A stretch of DNA of 54,742 nucleotides from Actinomycetes bacterium (lineage in GTDB: Bacteria; Actinomycetota; Acidimicrobiia; Acidimicrobiales; Palsa-688): positions 1 through 54,742 of the forward strand of contig JAKBBS010000001.1 of assembly GCA_021808425.1 (NCBI GenBank), written 5' to 3'. A program made the position numbers and the translations under genes. The notes under the pieces are model-generated. The model ran no database searches, was not told where the DNA came from, and was given only the letters and a program-made list of their open reading frames with translations. Shown piece by piece: positions 41,562 to 50,318 of the stretch; the first letter of the stretch is position 1, and the number at the start of each line of letters is the position of its first letter.

Positions 41562-42080
41562 TCAGGCTACTTCGACCGATTCGGCGATGCCCGTACGCGC
41601 AGCCTCGCCATGTGAGCCGTTGTGGCCGTGTGGGACGAACATCAGCCGGTTGAAGATCACGAACTTCCCGACCCAAAGCACGCCGAAGGCGCTGAAATAG
41701 ACCGCTCCGATCAGCAGGGTTCGGGCTGTGTGCGTCAGGTCGTGGTGCTTCGCGAAGCCGTCGGCGAGAGCGACGGCGACGGTCGAGAAGGCCCAGCCAA
41801 GCAAGGCCAAGGCCCAAAATGGAAGGACTTCCCTCCACAAATGGCTCTTCCCGTCTTTACCCCACGCCCATTTGCGGTTCAGGTGGTAGCTCGGGATCGT
41901 AGCGATCGTCGTCGAGAGTGTGCTCGCCAAGATCACCCCCATGTTGAGCACCCCGACGAAGAAGAGGATACATGCGTTGCTTACCAGGACGGCTACAACC
42001 GACGTCATCGAGTACCGGAAGAGCTTCTGCCCGAGCGGTGTTCCCAGCTTCTGGCGGGCAAGGCCGACTACGGATTGCAC
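41562..42080 (-). CDS. GtrA family membrane protein
   Basis: A 172-residue protein with four hydrophobic helices typical of GtrA: FRYSMTSVVAVLVSNACILFFVG, a second after GVILASTLSTTIATIPSYHLNRKWAWG (the N-R-x-W-x-W signature), WALALLGWAFSTVAVALADG, and LLIGAVYFSAFGVLWVGKFVIFNRLMF (matching the family ending K-F-x-x-x-N-R). GtrA proteins are thought to flip polyprenyl-linked sugars across the membrane, which fits the nearby GT2. TAGACT lies 6 nt before the GTG start, although the intervening G-run could also act as a Shine-Dalgarno sequence. Confidence 0.88.
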   Translation of the reverse strand: MQSVVGLARQKLGTPLGQKLFRYSMTSVVAVLVSNACILFFVGVLNMGVILASTLSTTIATIPSYHLNRKWAWGKDGKSHLWREVLPFWALALLGWAFSTVAVALADGFAKHHDLTHTARTLLIGAVYFSAFGVLWVGKFVIFNRLMFVPHGHNGSHGEAARTGIAESVEVA

Positions 42081-42086
42081 CCCCCA

Positions 42087-42092
42087 AGTCTA
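42087..42092 (-). promoter_or_regulatory. -10 box (TAGACT) upstream of gtrA
   Basis: TAGACT on the minus strand, 6 nt (TGGGGG), then the GTG at 42080. The spacing fits a leaderless start. Confidence 0.5.
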
Positions 42093-42193
42093 CAGGCCGA
42101 CACCGGGTCGGTTCGGTCGCGTTCTCGAGGGCGGGCCCTCCCCGGGCGCAGTCAGGTTGCATCGGGATCCGCCCACCGAGGCATGATGGAAGC

Positions 42194-43072
42194 ATGACGG
42201 AGGCCTTAGACAGCTTGGTGGCGCTACTCGACCTCGAACAACTCGAAGTCAACCTCTACCGCGGTTTCAGCCCTCCCGAACATCGACTTCGTGTCTTCGG
42301 CGGCCAGGTCGCGGCGCAATCTCTAGTAGCGGCGGGTCGGACTGTTGCCGACGGTCGAGGCATCGAGCGACCGGTCCACTCGCTTCACGCCTACTTCCTG
42401 CGCCCGGGCAATCCTCGTATACCGATCCTCTACCAGGTGGATCGGATCCGTGACGGAAGGTCTTTTACTACCCGGAGGGTCGCGGCTATCCAGCAGGGCG
42501 AGCCGGTCTTCCATCTGTCCGCTTCGTTCCACGTGCCGGAGATAGGCGTCTCGCACCAAGAGCAGATGCCTTCGGTCCCCGATCCCGAGACCCTGCCCAC
42601 GTGGGAGGAGGCGATGGAACCTTACCGGTCGCAGCTCGGGGACTGGTTCGACCGGCCCCGACCGATGGACGTCCGCCATGTGGGAGTCCCACTTCGAACC
42701 TCGCCGGTTGAGTCAACGCCGCGTCCGCCAACCCACCGAGTTTGGTTCCGGACTGACGGGCGGCTGCCCGACGACCCGTTAACCCATGCGTGCCTCGCAG
42801 CCTACGCGAGCGACATGACGCTCCTAGACACCGTGATGATGCCCCACGGTCTCATATGGACTGAGGGAATACAGGTGAGCTTGGACCATGCTATGTGGTT
42901 CCACCGACCGTTTCGGGCGGATGACTGGCTCCTTTACGACCAGCACAGCCCCACGGCCGCAGGGGCGCTCGGACTTGCGACAGGAACGATCTACACCCGA
43001 GACGGGATCCTGGCGGTGTCGGTCGTCCAGGAGGGCCTGCTTCGGACCAAGGCGCTGGCCGACGAAGCCTGA
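42194..43072 (+). CDS. tesB: Acyl-CoA thioesterase II
   Basis: A 292-residue double-hotdog thioesterase that hydrolyses acyl-CoA to free fatty acid and CoA. N-terminal half: FGGQVAAQSLVAAGRTV and SLHAYFLRPGNPRIPILYQVDRIRDGRSFTTRRV, the strongest TesB signature. C-terminal half: LAAYASDMTLLDTVMMPHG (with the catalytic Asp) and SLDHAMWFHRPFRADDWLLYDQHSP, then GTIYTRDGILAVSVVQEGL, which holds the conserved Gln. The start at 42194 is preferred because the upstream frame runs through the gtrA promoter region. A CATGAT sequence lies 6 nt before the ATG. Confidence 0.95.
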   Translation: MTEALDSLVALLDLEQLEVNLYRGFSPPEHRLRVFGGQVAAQSLVAAGRTVADGRGIERPVHSLHAYFLRPGNPRIPILYQVDRIRDGRSFTTRRVAAIQQGEPVFHLSASFHVPEIGVSHQEQMPSVPDPETLPTWEEAMEPYRSQLGDWFDRPRPMDVRHVGVPLRTSPVESTPRPPTHRVWFRTDGRLPDDPLTHACLAAYASDMTLLDTVMMPHGLIWTEGIQVSLDHAMWFHRPFRADDWLLYDQHSPTAAGALGLATGTIYTRDGILAVSVVQEGLLRTKALADEA

Positions 43073-43136
43073 ACGGACGTCGCGCTAGAACTTGCCGCCC
43101 GATCGAACGTCTTAGACGGGGCGCGTACCAAGAGTT

Positions 43137-44405
<1,269 letters not shown>

Positions 44406-44518
44406 TGCTCCCCCTATCGGAGAAAGGAACTCTTTTCTGGCGCATGCTATCCGCGGATCGAAGCGGAGCGCCCGTCGATCCCGCAAGGCGCCACCGGCGC
44501 TTGCGCGATGATGGCACG

Positions 44519-44878
44519 ATGGAAGACCAAACGGCCGGGGAGCTGGACCTCGACGGCATACGCCGAGGGATCGACGACGTCGACCGCCGGCTCATATCCC
44601 TCCTCGCCGAGCGATCGCGGCTGGTAGGCCAGGTAGTCCACTACAAACGAGCGCGAAGAATGGCTGTCGTGGACCGTGAGCGCGAAGAGAGGATGCTCGA
44701 GCGGATAGGAGTTCTCGCCGAAACAGAGGGACTCGACCCTAGGGTCGCGCGCCAGGTCCTCCGAACAATCATCGACGGTTTCACCTTGCTAGAAGTGGAG
44801 GAGCTCGGCCCGGACTTCGCCGCCAGCCCCGCTCAGCACGGTCAATCGTCTCCAAAAAGTCAGCCAGGAAGCTCGTAG
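44519..44878 (+). CDS. Chorismate mutase, AroQ type
   Basis: A 119-residue all-helical mutase that converts chorismate to prephenate for Phe and Tyr synthesis. Helix 1, IRRGIDDVDRRLISLLAERSRLVGQVVHYKR, carries the conserved Arg and Lys that hold the substrate. VVDREREERMLERI follows with a second Arg/Glu pair, then a third helix, ARQVLRTIIDGFTLLE. The length is that of a mono-functional domain; no prephenate dehydratase is fused. GATGAT lies exactly 6 nt before the ATG at 44519. The 3' end overlaps the GNAT gene tail-to-tail by 19 bp. Confidence 0.9.
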   Translation: MEDQTAGELDLDGIRRGIDDVDRRLISLLAERSRLVGQVVHYKRARRMAVVDREREERMLERIGVLAETEGLDPRVARQVLRTIIDGFTLLEVEELGPDFAASPAQHGQSSPKSQPGSS

Positions 44879-45300
44879 CGGTATACGTTCGTCTCCCTCG
44901 ACGTGAAGCCGATCCTCCGATAGAGGCGGTTAGCTGCCTCGCGGGACGGCCGCGACGTGAGCTCGACGGTCCGGGCTCCGTGATCGGCAGCGATCCGCAG
45001 TGCCGCTCGGGTGAGTGCCTCCCCGCAGCCCCGTCCGCGCACCGCCTCGTCCGCTATGACGTCTTCGATCCACGCCCGAACGCCGGTAGGGATCCGGAAC
45101 AGGGCGAGCGTCAAAGTTCCGACTATCAGGCCACCCTCGCCGTCCCGTGCGACCAGGAGGACGGTGGCCGCCGACCCGGTGATCTCCCCAACCTGCTCGA
45201 CGGTCGGGCGGGGGGCACTCGACGAAAGGAACGGCAGAAGGCGCCCGATAGCCTCAACGATCTCCGGCGTTGGCGAAGTCGCCTCTTCGATCACAAACAT
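44860..45300 (-). CDS. GNAT family N-acetyltransferase
   Basis: A 146-residue acetyltransferase. The acetyl-CoA motif A is VIADEAVRGRGCGEALTRAAL (the R/Q-x-x-G-x-G/A loop), preceded by beta4 ARAWIEDVIA. Motif B is VELTSRPSREAANRLYRRIGFTSRETNVYRYEL, typical of the family C-terminus. The N-terminal part is variable, as expected for acceptor choice. The ATG at 45300 has TAACTT 7 nt upstream. The longer open frame would overlap the divergent PAC2 gene. The substrate could be a small amine or protein N-terminus and is not predictable. Confidence 0.87.
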   Translation of the reverse strand: MFVIEEATSPTPEIVEAIGRLLPFLSSSAPRPTVEQVGEITGSAATVLLVARDGEGGLIVGTLTLALFRIPTGVRAWIEDVIADEAVRGRGCGEALTRAALRIAADHGARTVELTSRPSREAANRLYRRIGFTSRETNVYRYELPG

Positions 45301-45307
45301 CGACCCG

Positions 45308-45313
45308 AAGTTA
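45308..45313 (-). promoter_or_regulatory. -10 box (TAACTT) for leaderless GNAT gene
   Basis: TAACTT on the minus strand, 7 nt, then the ATG at 45300. Confidence 0.55.
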
Positions 45314-45355
45314 GCGCTTCGCCGGGACCGAACGCGATTGTCCTTGGTCGGCGGG

Positions 45356-45361
45356 TAGTGT
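45356..45361 (+). promoter_or_regulatory. -10 box (TAGTGT) for leaderless PAC2 gene
   Basis: TAGTGT, 6 nt, then the GTG at 45368. It shares a 67-bp intergenic region with the divergent box at 45308. Confidence 0.55.
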
Positions 45362-45367
45362 CTACGG

Positions 45368-46246
45368 GTGCAGTCGCTGCGCTGGGAACAGGAGGTCACC
45401 CTCAGAAGGCCGATCCTCGTCCTTGCCTTCGAAGGCTGGAACGACGCTGGTGAGGCAGCTTCATTGGCCGTGTCCTATCTCGGTCGGGCGTGGAGGGCGG
45501 AGCGGCTTGCGACGATCGACGCCGAGCAGTTCTACGACTTCACCTCTACGCGCCCGGAGGTTGCCCTAAAGGAGGACTCTTCACGCGAGATCGTCTGGCC
45601 GGATGTCGACGTTCTCGGCGCCCGGATTCCGGGTTCTCATCACGATCTGGTCCTCGTCCGCGGAATAGAACCGCAGCTGCGCTGGAAGACCTTCGCCGGT
45701 CTCGTCACCGAGGTGGCGACTTGCCTGGGCGCTGAGATGGCTATCACTCTCGGAGCTTTGCTCGCCGATGTAGCCCACAGCGCACCGGTCCGGGTGTCGG
45801 GCGCGTCTGACGACCGTGAGCTCGCCGAACGCCTCGGGCTGTCCCAGCCGCGCTACGAAGGCCCCACCGGTATCGTCGGCGTGCTCAGCAACGCTCTGGC
45901 GCAGTGCGGTTTGCCGACGGCGTCGTTTTGGGCTGCGGTACCCCACTACGTGCATCAACTGACCTCACCGAAGGCCGCCCTTGCGCTTGTCGAGCGGGCC
46001 AGCGATCTCCTCGGGGCTCCCGTTGACGCACACGAGCTTCGAATAGCGGCGCGCGACTACGAGCGGCGTGTGGACGAGCGGGTAGCCGACGACGCTGAGG
46101 CTGCCGCCTACGTGGCTGCCCTGGAACGCCAGGACGACCCCGACTGGGGGGACGTCCCGGCGGAGGACCGGATGCCGCTCATGGACTCTCAGAGCCTCGC
46201 CGCCGAGGTCGAACGCTTCCTCGAGGACCACCGCAGCAGCGAATAG
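45368..46246 (+). CDS. PAC2 family protein (proteasome assembly chaperone-like)
   Basis: A 292-residue PAC2 protein. The family signature RPILVLAFEGWNDAGEAASLAVSYL opens the chain. It continues with EQFYDFTSTRPEV, LVLVRGIEPQLRWKTF, TLGALLADVAHSAPVRVSGAS and GPTGIVGVLSNAL, in the order expected for the family. The C-terminal helix region (DYERRVDERVADDAEAAAYVAALE) is charged. Actinobacteria carry PAC2 genes with or without a 20S proteasome; the bacterial function is uncertain. The GTG start is supported by a TAGTGT box 6 nt upstream. Confidence 0.9.
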   Translation: MQSLRWEQEVTLRRPILVLAFEGWNDAGEAASLAVSYLGRAWRAERLATIDAEQFYDFTSTRPEVALKEDSSREIVWPDVDVLGARIPGSHHDLVLVRGIEPQLRWKTFAGLVTEVATCLGAEMAITLGALLADVAHSAPVRVSGASDDRELAERLGLSQPRYEGPTGIVGVLSNALAQCGLPTASFWAAVPHYVHQLTSPKAALALVERASDLLGAPVDAHELRIAARDYERRVDERVADDAEAAAYVAALERQDDPDWGDVPAEDRMPLMDSQSLAAEVERFLEDHRSSE

Positions 46247-46256
46247 CTATCCGCGC

Positions 46257-46811
46257 TCAGGGTGCGAGCTCAGGTTCGTATCCGTAGAAGATGTCGGTCT
46301 GTCGCAGGACCCATGCGAAACGGGCTACCCCATCGACGACATCGCTAGGCACGTACTCGCCGTCGGGGCCCGCCAGATCGTGTGCTCTCTTGGTGAAACA
46401 CATGACCAGCCCCTCCCATTGTGGAGGGCTCAGGGCGCAGATCGCTTGGAAGGACCGCCCTCGGCTGGCCTTGACGACCCTCGAGAGGAGGTCCTGAGGT
46501 AGGCGTCCCTTCTTGCGCTCGGGAAGATCCCCGAGTACGGGGACGTCAGCGAAGCCGAACCGAGCCGGATCCCTCTCGACCGCGACGTGGGCGAGGTAGC
46601 CCCTTGCGACGAGGGCGACGCCTATAACAGGCGTCAGACTCGCGATGGGCCGGGCGAGACGGTCCATGTATGACACGCCGAGCGGGTTGGACAGCGCGCT
46701 GAGCGAGATGACCGTCGCCATCGCCTCATCGACGGTCGCGTCGAGATCCTTTGCGACCGTTCCGGCGTCACCGAGCGACGCTAGCGTTGCCTTCAGCTCT
46801 GCCACTCCCAC
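46257..46811 (-). CDS. Protein of unknown function downstream of NUDIX gene
   Basis: A protein of at least 184 residues that I do not recognise. It begins with a helical segment (VAELKATLASLGDAGTVAKDLDATVDEAMATVISLSALSNP), has a moderately hydrophobic stretch (PIASLTPVIGVALVARGYLAHVAVE), then a polar region (FADVPVLGDLPERKKGRLPQDLLSRVVKASRG) and ends FAWVLRQTDIFYGYEPELAP. The start is doubtful. The frame is open upstream through the end of the NUDIX gene; GTGs occur at 46811, 46805 and, overlapping NUDIX, at 46916. No Shine-Dalgarno sequence helps. Position and strand suggest co-transcription with NUDIX. Coding is supported by the long open frame with a normal amino-acid composition. Confidence 0.6.
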   Translation of the reverse strand: MGVAELKATLASLGDAGTVAKDLDATVDEAMATVISLSALSNPLGVSYMDRLARPIASLTPVIGVALVARGYLAHVAVERDPARFGFADVPVLGDLPERKKGRLPQDLLSRVVKASRGRSFQAICALSPPQWEGLVMCFTKRAHDLAGPDGEYVPSDVVDGVARFAWVLRQTDIFYGYEPELAP

Positions 46812-46857
46812 ACGAGACCGGGCGGCGCGAACCCCTAGCGACTGGCGGAGCAGGTTC

Positions 46858-47541
46858 TCAGCTCCGCCAAGTAGCCGGCCGCGGGCGGTCGAACGCCACT
46901 TCGCATGGCAGGCCACGTATGGCGTCGAAGGCCAGGCGAACCCAGCGACCTCCCCCCGCCAGCGGCTCCGGGAGAGCATCCTCGGAGAACCAGCCGACGT
47001 CGCGGGTTTCAAGCGGATGGGGTCTCAAAGTCCCTCCGACTGCCTTGCAGTGAAACACCAGCGAGTAAAAAGGGAGTCCGGTCGAGCCGAGCCGCAGGCC
47101 GTCGAACACGGCGACCAGGCGGAGCGGCTCGGCGTGAATCCCCGACTCCTCCTCCACCTCCTTCACAACGACTTCGGCGGGGGAGTACCCGATGTCGGCC
47201 CATCCCGTCGGATACAGCCAAACTCCCGAGTCGCCGCGCTGGATCAAGAGCAGTTGGCCGTCGTCGTTGCCGACGAGGGCGCCTACAGTCACCTTCGGCG
47301 TTACGTAACCCGAGACGCCCGCCCCGACGCTGTCGAGCCAGCCGACGACGATCTCGTGGTGGTCGAATCTGGAGTTGTCGTGGTACGCGGCGACCCGGAT
47401 GTCGGCCGCTACTTTGAGAACCTCCTCGAAGCGCTCCCGCTCGTAGAGGCTCTCGGTGAAGGCCAGCCCGGTCCTCGCGATACCGGCGAGCGCTTCGCTC
47501 CATCGGACCAGGTCCACCTCGCTGACCTGGCGCTCGGGCAT
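46858..47541 (-). CDS. NUDIX hydrolase with N-terminal helical domain
   Basis: A 227-residue hydrolase that cleaves a nucleoside diphosphate linked to another moiety. The N-terminal ~65 residues (VDLVRWSEALAGIARTGLAFTESLYERERFEEVLKVAADI) match the helical domain found in front of some NUDIX enzymes active on nucleotide sugars or CDP-choline. The Nudix box is GYSPAEVVVKEVEEESGI, with Lys replacing the usual Arg of R-E-x-x-E-E and the glutamates that bind metal intact. The substrate is not predictable. The ATG at 47541 has TAACCT 7 nt upstream. It diverges from the small 4-Cys gene. Confidence 0.88.
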   Translation of the reverse strand: MPERQVSEVDLVRWSEALAGIARTGLAFTESLYERERFEEVLKVAADIRVAAYHDNSRFDHHEIVVGWLDSVGAGVSGYVTPKVTVGALVGNDDGQLLLIQRGDSGVWLYPTGWADIGYSPAEVVVKEVEEESGIHAEPLRLVAVFDGLRLGSTGLPFYSLVFHCKAVGGTLRPHPLETRDVGWFSEDALPEPLAGGGRWVRLAFDAIRGLPCEVAFDRPRPATWRS

Positions 47542-47548
47542 CGCCGCG

Positions 47549-47554
47549 AGGTTA
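47549..47554 (-). promoter_or_regulatory. -10 box (TAACCT) for leaderless NUDIX gene
   Basis: TAACCT on the minus strand, 7 nt, then the ATG at 47541. Confidence 0.55.
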
Positions 47555-47584
47555 GTACCAAAGCGTCGTGTCAGAATGCGGGAT

Positions 47585-47839
47585 GTGACTATCAGAGACA
47601 ACTGCCGTCACTATCTGGCCAGGAGCACACCGAGCGGCGAGTCTGTCCAGCGCTGCCGGCTGTCCGCCAACTCCGAGAGCCCCTTCGACTGCCCGCCGGG
47701 TTGCATCTTCGAAGAAGCCCGAATCGTCTCCGACGCTGGATGGGCTCAGGGGCCTTCGACGAGGATGACGAACACGGCCGACGGCCTCGCGGGTCTGCCG
47801 GCACCTTCGAAGCGGCGAAAGGGACGCAAGGGCAGATGA
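47585..47839 (+). CDS. Small conserved 4-Cys protein
   Basis: An 84-residue protein with a compact N-terminal domain of about 50 residues containing four cysteines: Cys7 (NCRHYLARST), Cys24 (VQRCRL), Cys36 and Cys40 (FDCPPGC), then IFEEARIVSDAGW. The spacing C-x16-C-x11-C-x3-C suggests a metal or Fe-S site. The remaining 30 residues are polar, ending in a basic tail (SKRRKGRKGR). The GTG at 47585 is preceded by CAGAAT with 7 nt spacing; an ATG at 47576 is an alternative. I recall similar short proteins in related actinobacteria, but no function is known. Confidence 0.6.
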   Translation: MTIRDNCRHYLARSTPSGESVQRCRLSANSESPFDCPPGCIFEEARIVSDAGWAQGPSTRMTNTADGLAGLPAPSKRRKGRKGR

Positions 47840-47856
47840 ACTATGTCCTTTTTCCA

Positions 47857-47904
47857 AGGATTCTCGTAGGATTCTCAAAGTTTGCGCATCGACACTAAGG
47901 ATTC
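47857..47904 (+). promoter_or_regulatory. Direct repeats AGGATTC, candidate response-regulator binding sites
   Basis: AGGATTC occurs at 47857-47863, 47868-47874 and 47898-47904, the last ending immediately before the response regulator ATG. The first two extend to AGGATTCTC and are 11 bp apart, one helical turn, which is the spacing used by tandem OmpR/PhoB dimers. This points to autoregulation of the two-component operon. Confidence 0.55.
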
Positions 47905-48657
47905 ATGGATCAGGTGCGCAGCGCTCCACCGCCCTCACCTCAGACGACCATCCCGGATACCCCTATTTCGCGCGTCCTCGTCGTAGACGACGAGGACCAT
48001 ATCACCGAGCTCGTCGCGATGGCGCTCGGCTACAGCGGGTTCGCGGTCGACCGGGCGTCCTCTGGGCGCGAGGCAATTGACGCGATCGGCGACGTCGTCC
48101 CGGATCTTGTGGTCCTCGACGTGATGCTGCCCGATCTCGACGGGTTCGAAGTGGCCAGACGCCTTCGCAACAGCCAAGGAGCTGCGTGGGCCGTCCCGAT
48201 CATATTCCTCACTGCTCGTGACACCACGGCCGACAAAGTGGAGGGACTGCGCCTCGGTAGCGACGACTACGTGACGAAGCCCTTCAGCGTGGAGGAGCTC
48301 GTCGAGCGGGTGCGCGCCGTCCTGCGGCGGTCCGGGGCGACGGCGCCGACGCCTAGACGCCTCGTCTTCGAAGACCTCGAGCTCGACGAGGACTCTCGCG
48401 ACGTTTGGAGGCAGGGCCGATTGATCGAGCTCACCCCGACCGAGTACAAGTTGCTCCACCTGCTGATGCGAAACGCCAGACGAGTCCTCACCCGTGAGCA
48501 GATACTCGAAGAGGTCTGGCAGTACACGTTCAGTTCCAGCACTAGTGTCCTCGATACCTACATCAGTTACCTGCGAGCGAAAGTCGACGGCGACGGCCCA
48601 CCGCTTATTCACACGGTCAGAGGGGTGGGCTACAGTTTGAGACTGCCTAGAAGTTGA
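47905..48657 (+). CDS. OmpR/PhoB-family response regulator
   Basis: A 250-residue regulator. The receiver domain begins ISRVLVVDDEDHITELVAMAL; the phosphoacceptor is Asp72 in LVVLDVMLPDLDGFEV; the switch residues are in IIFLTARDTTADK and DDYVTKPFSVEELVERV. The C-terminal winged-helix domain reads LIELTPTEYKLLHLLMRNARRVLTREQILEEVW and ends LIHTVRGVGYSLRL. A ~22-residue Pro/Ser-rich extension precedes the receiver, so a later start is possible, though the ATG at 47905 directly follows the AGGATTC repeats. It is coupled to the downstream kinase by a TTGA overlap. Confidence 0.94.
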   Translation: MDQVRSAPPPSPQTTIPDTPISRVLVVDDEDHITELVAMALGYSGFAVDRASSGREAIDAIGDVVPDLVVLDVMLPDLDGFEVARRLRNSQGAAWAVPIIFLTARDTTADKVEGLRLGSDDYVTKPFSVEELVERVRAVLRRSGATAPTPRRLVFEDLELDEDSRDVWRQGRLIELTPTEYKLLHLLMRNARRVLTREQILEEVWQYTFSSSTSVLDTYISYLRAKVDGDGPPLIHTVRGVGYSLRLPRS

Positions 48658-50318
48658 CTCTTCGTGCCCGGCTCGTGGCTGCCCTTGTCACCTTGGTCGT
48701 CCTGGCCCAGGGCGCCTTCGTCGTAGCCACCTACTTCGCCTATCGCAGCTCCCAGTACGACCTCCTGGACAATGAAATGCGTAGTTCTGTGACACTGGTG
48801 GATGCTTACCTCGACACTGCTGCCGGGGTCGCGAACCCGAACGGCATTCCGTCCGGGCCGCATTTCGGACCGACGATGCCTGACACTTCGGACGGCGCTC
48901 AGGGCGGGGCGGGTGCGACGGGGAATGCCGATCCGGGGGGCTACGTACCCCAGACATTTGGTAGTTTCGCTGCCCAAGGCGCCCCGGGCGGCGGGTACAC
49001 CGGCGCTGGCGCCCACATCGGGGGCCTCGCCGGGGCGTCAGCCGCGTTCACGCCGGGCTCGTACGCTGAGCTGATCGGACCCGGCGGGAACGTGATAGCC
49101 CACGGCTCGTACGAGACTGGAGCGGCCCGCCCATCGCTTCCATCGAATCTGCAGTCCATGGCCTCTGGGTCGAAGATCCTGACCGTCGGCTCGACGAGCG
49201 GCTCCACCAGCTTCCGCGTTCTTGTTTCGCCGGCAGGAAACGGCGACACGAGCGTCCTTGCGACACCGACGACGCAGGTGACGGACGCTCTCGACCGCCT
49301 GCTCGCAATCGAAGGGACAGCTATAGCTGCCCTCGTGGCTGTCATCTCGGCAGGTGCGTGGCTGCTCTTGCGACGGGGTCTGAGACCGCTAGAGAAGATG
49401 GCAGCCACAGCCGGTCAGATTTCCGCGGGTGACTTACGCCAGCGCGTGGATCCGGGCCACCCGGGGAGCGAGGTCGGTGAGCTCGGGACGGCGATCAACA
49501 CGATGCTCGACGGTCTCGAGATCGCCTTCGCGGAGCGCGAAGCAACCGAGCTTCGCCTTCGTCAGTTCCTAGCCGACGCTTCACACGAGCTTCGCACACC
49601 GCTCACGTCGATACAGGGGTTCGCCGAACTTTTCAGACTGCACGGCGAGCAGGCCCGGGTGGACCTGCCGACGATCCTTCGCAGGATCGAGCAGGAGTCG
49701 GCGAGGATGAAGGTTCTCGTCGAGGATCTGCTTCTCCTCGCCCGTCTCGATCAGCAGCCCGCGCTCGAAGCTCGCCCGACGGATCTCGTGGTGATAGCTG
49801 CGGACGCGTGTACCGACGCAGTGGCGGGAGACCCCTCGCGCCCGATCGCGCTCGACGCGCCCGGAGGCCTCGAAGTGATGGGCGACGCCGCCCATCTCCG
49901 GCAGGCCGTTTCGAACCTGCTCACCAACGCTCTTCGCCATACGCCCGACGGGACCCCAATCGAGGTTGCGTGTTTGCGGCGGGGGACTACGGCCATCCTT
50001 TCCGTTCGTGATCACGGGCCGGGGCTGAGCGTCGAAGCGCTTTCCCACGTCTTCGATCGCTTCTGGCAAGGCGACAAGGCGCGTGTCGGACGTGGGTCAG
50101 GGCTCGGCCTGTCCATCGTCGCAGCTATCGCCGCCGAGCACGGCGGCGGTGCACACGCTGCGAACGCTCCTGGGGGAGGCGCCGTGTTCTCCATCATCCT
50201 TCCAGCTATCGGGCCGCCACTGTCATCACCGCTCGGCATCGCATCGCCGGCGATGGTTTCGCCGGGGCAACGTCCGACGCTCAGCTTTCCAGCGGGTGCT
50301 CCAAGCGGTCCACGCTGA
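48654..50318 (+). CDS. Sensor histidine kinase with Gly/Ala-rich extracellular domain
   Basis: A 554-residue membrane kinase. TM1 is at residues 6-29 and TM2 at 219-239, enclosing about 190 extracellular residues. The first half of these is unusually rich in Gly, Ala, Pro and Thr, followed by a short beta-rich part (AELIGPGGNVIAHGSYE...FRVLVSPAGNG). HAMP follows (RRGLRPLEKMAATAGQI), then the H-box FLADASHELRTPLTSIQG with His311, the N-box AVSNLLTNALRHTP, and G-boxes VRDHGPGLS and GRGSGLGLSIV. The catalytic core resembles the actinobacterial TcrY/TrcS-type kinases. The stimulus is unknown. The TTG start overlaps the regulator stop; the 3' end overlaps the NIL-domain gene by 38 bp. Confidence 0.92.
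   Translation: MTLRARLVAALVTLVVLAQGAFVVATYFAYRSSQYDLLDNEMRSSVTLVDAYLDTAAGVANPNGIPSGPHFGPTMPDTSDGAQGGAGATGNADPGGYVPQTFGSFAAQGAPGGGYTGAGAHIGGLAGASAAFTPGSYAELIGPGGNVIAHGSYETGAARPSLPSNLQSMASGSKILTVGSTSGSTSFRVLVSPAGNGDTSVLATPTTQVTDALDRLLAIEGTAIAALVAVISAGAWLLLRRGLRPLEKMAATAGQISAGDLRQRVDPGHPGSEVGELGTAINTMLDGLEIAFAEREATELRLRQFLADASHELRTPLTSIQGFAELFRLHGEQARVDLPTILRRIEQESARMKVLVEDLLLLARLDQQPALEARPTDLVVIAADACTDAVAGDPSRPIALDAPGGLEVMGDAAHLRQAVSNLLTNALRHTPDGTPIEVACLRRGTTAILSVRDHGPGLSVEALSHVFDRFWQGDKARVGRGSGLGLSIVAAIAAEHGGGAHAANAPGGGAVFSIILPAIGPPLSSPLGIASPAMVSPGQRPTLSFPAGAPSGPR

Noticed and set aside
42127..42140. GAGGGC-GG-GCCCTC inverted repeat upstream of tesB
   Set aside because: The stem is perfect but only 6 bp with a 2-nt loop and no T-run; it is easily produced by chance in G+C-rich DNA and lies between divergent promoters, so it is not called a terminator or operator.
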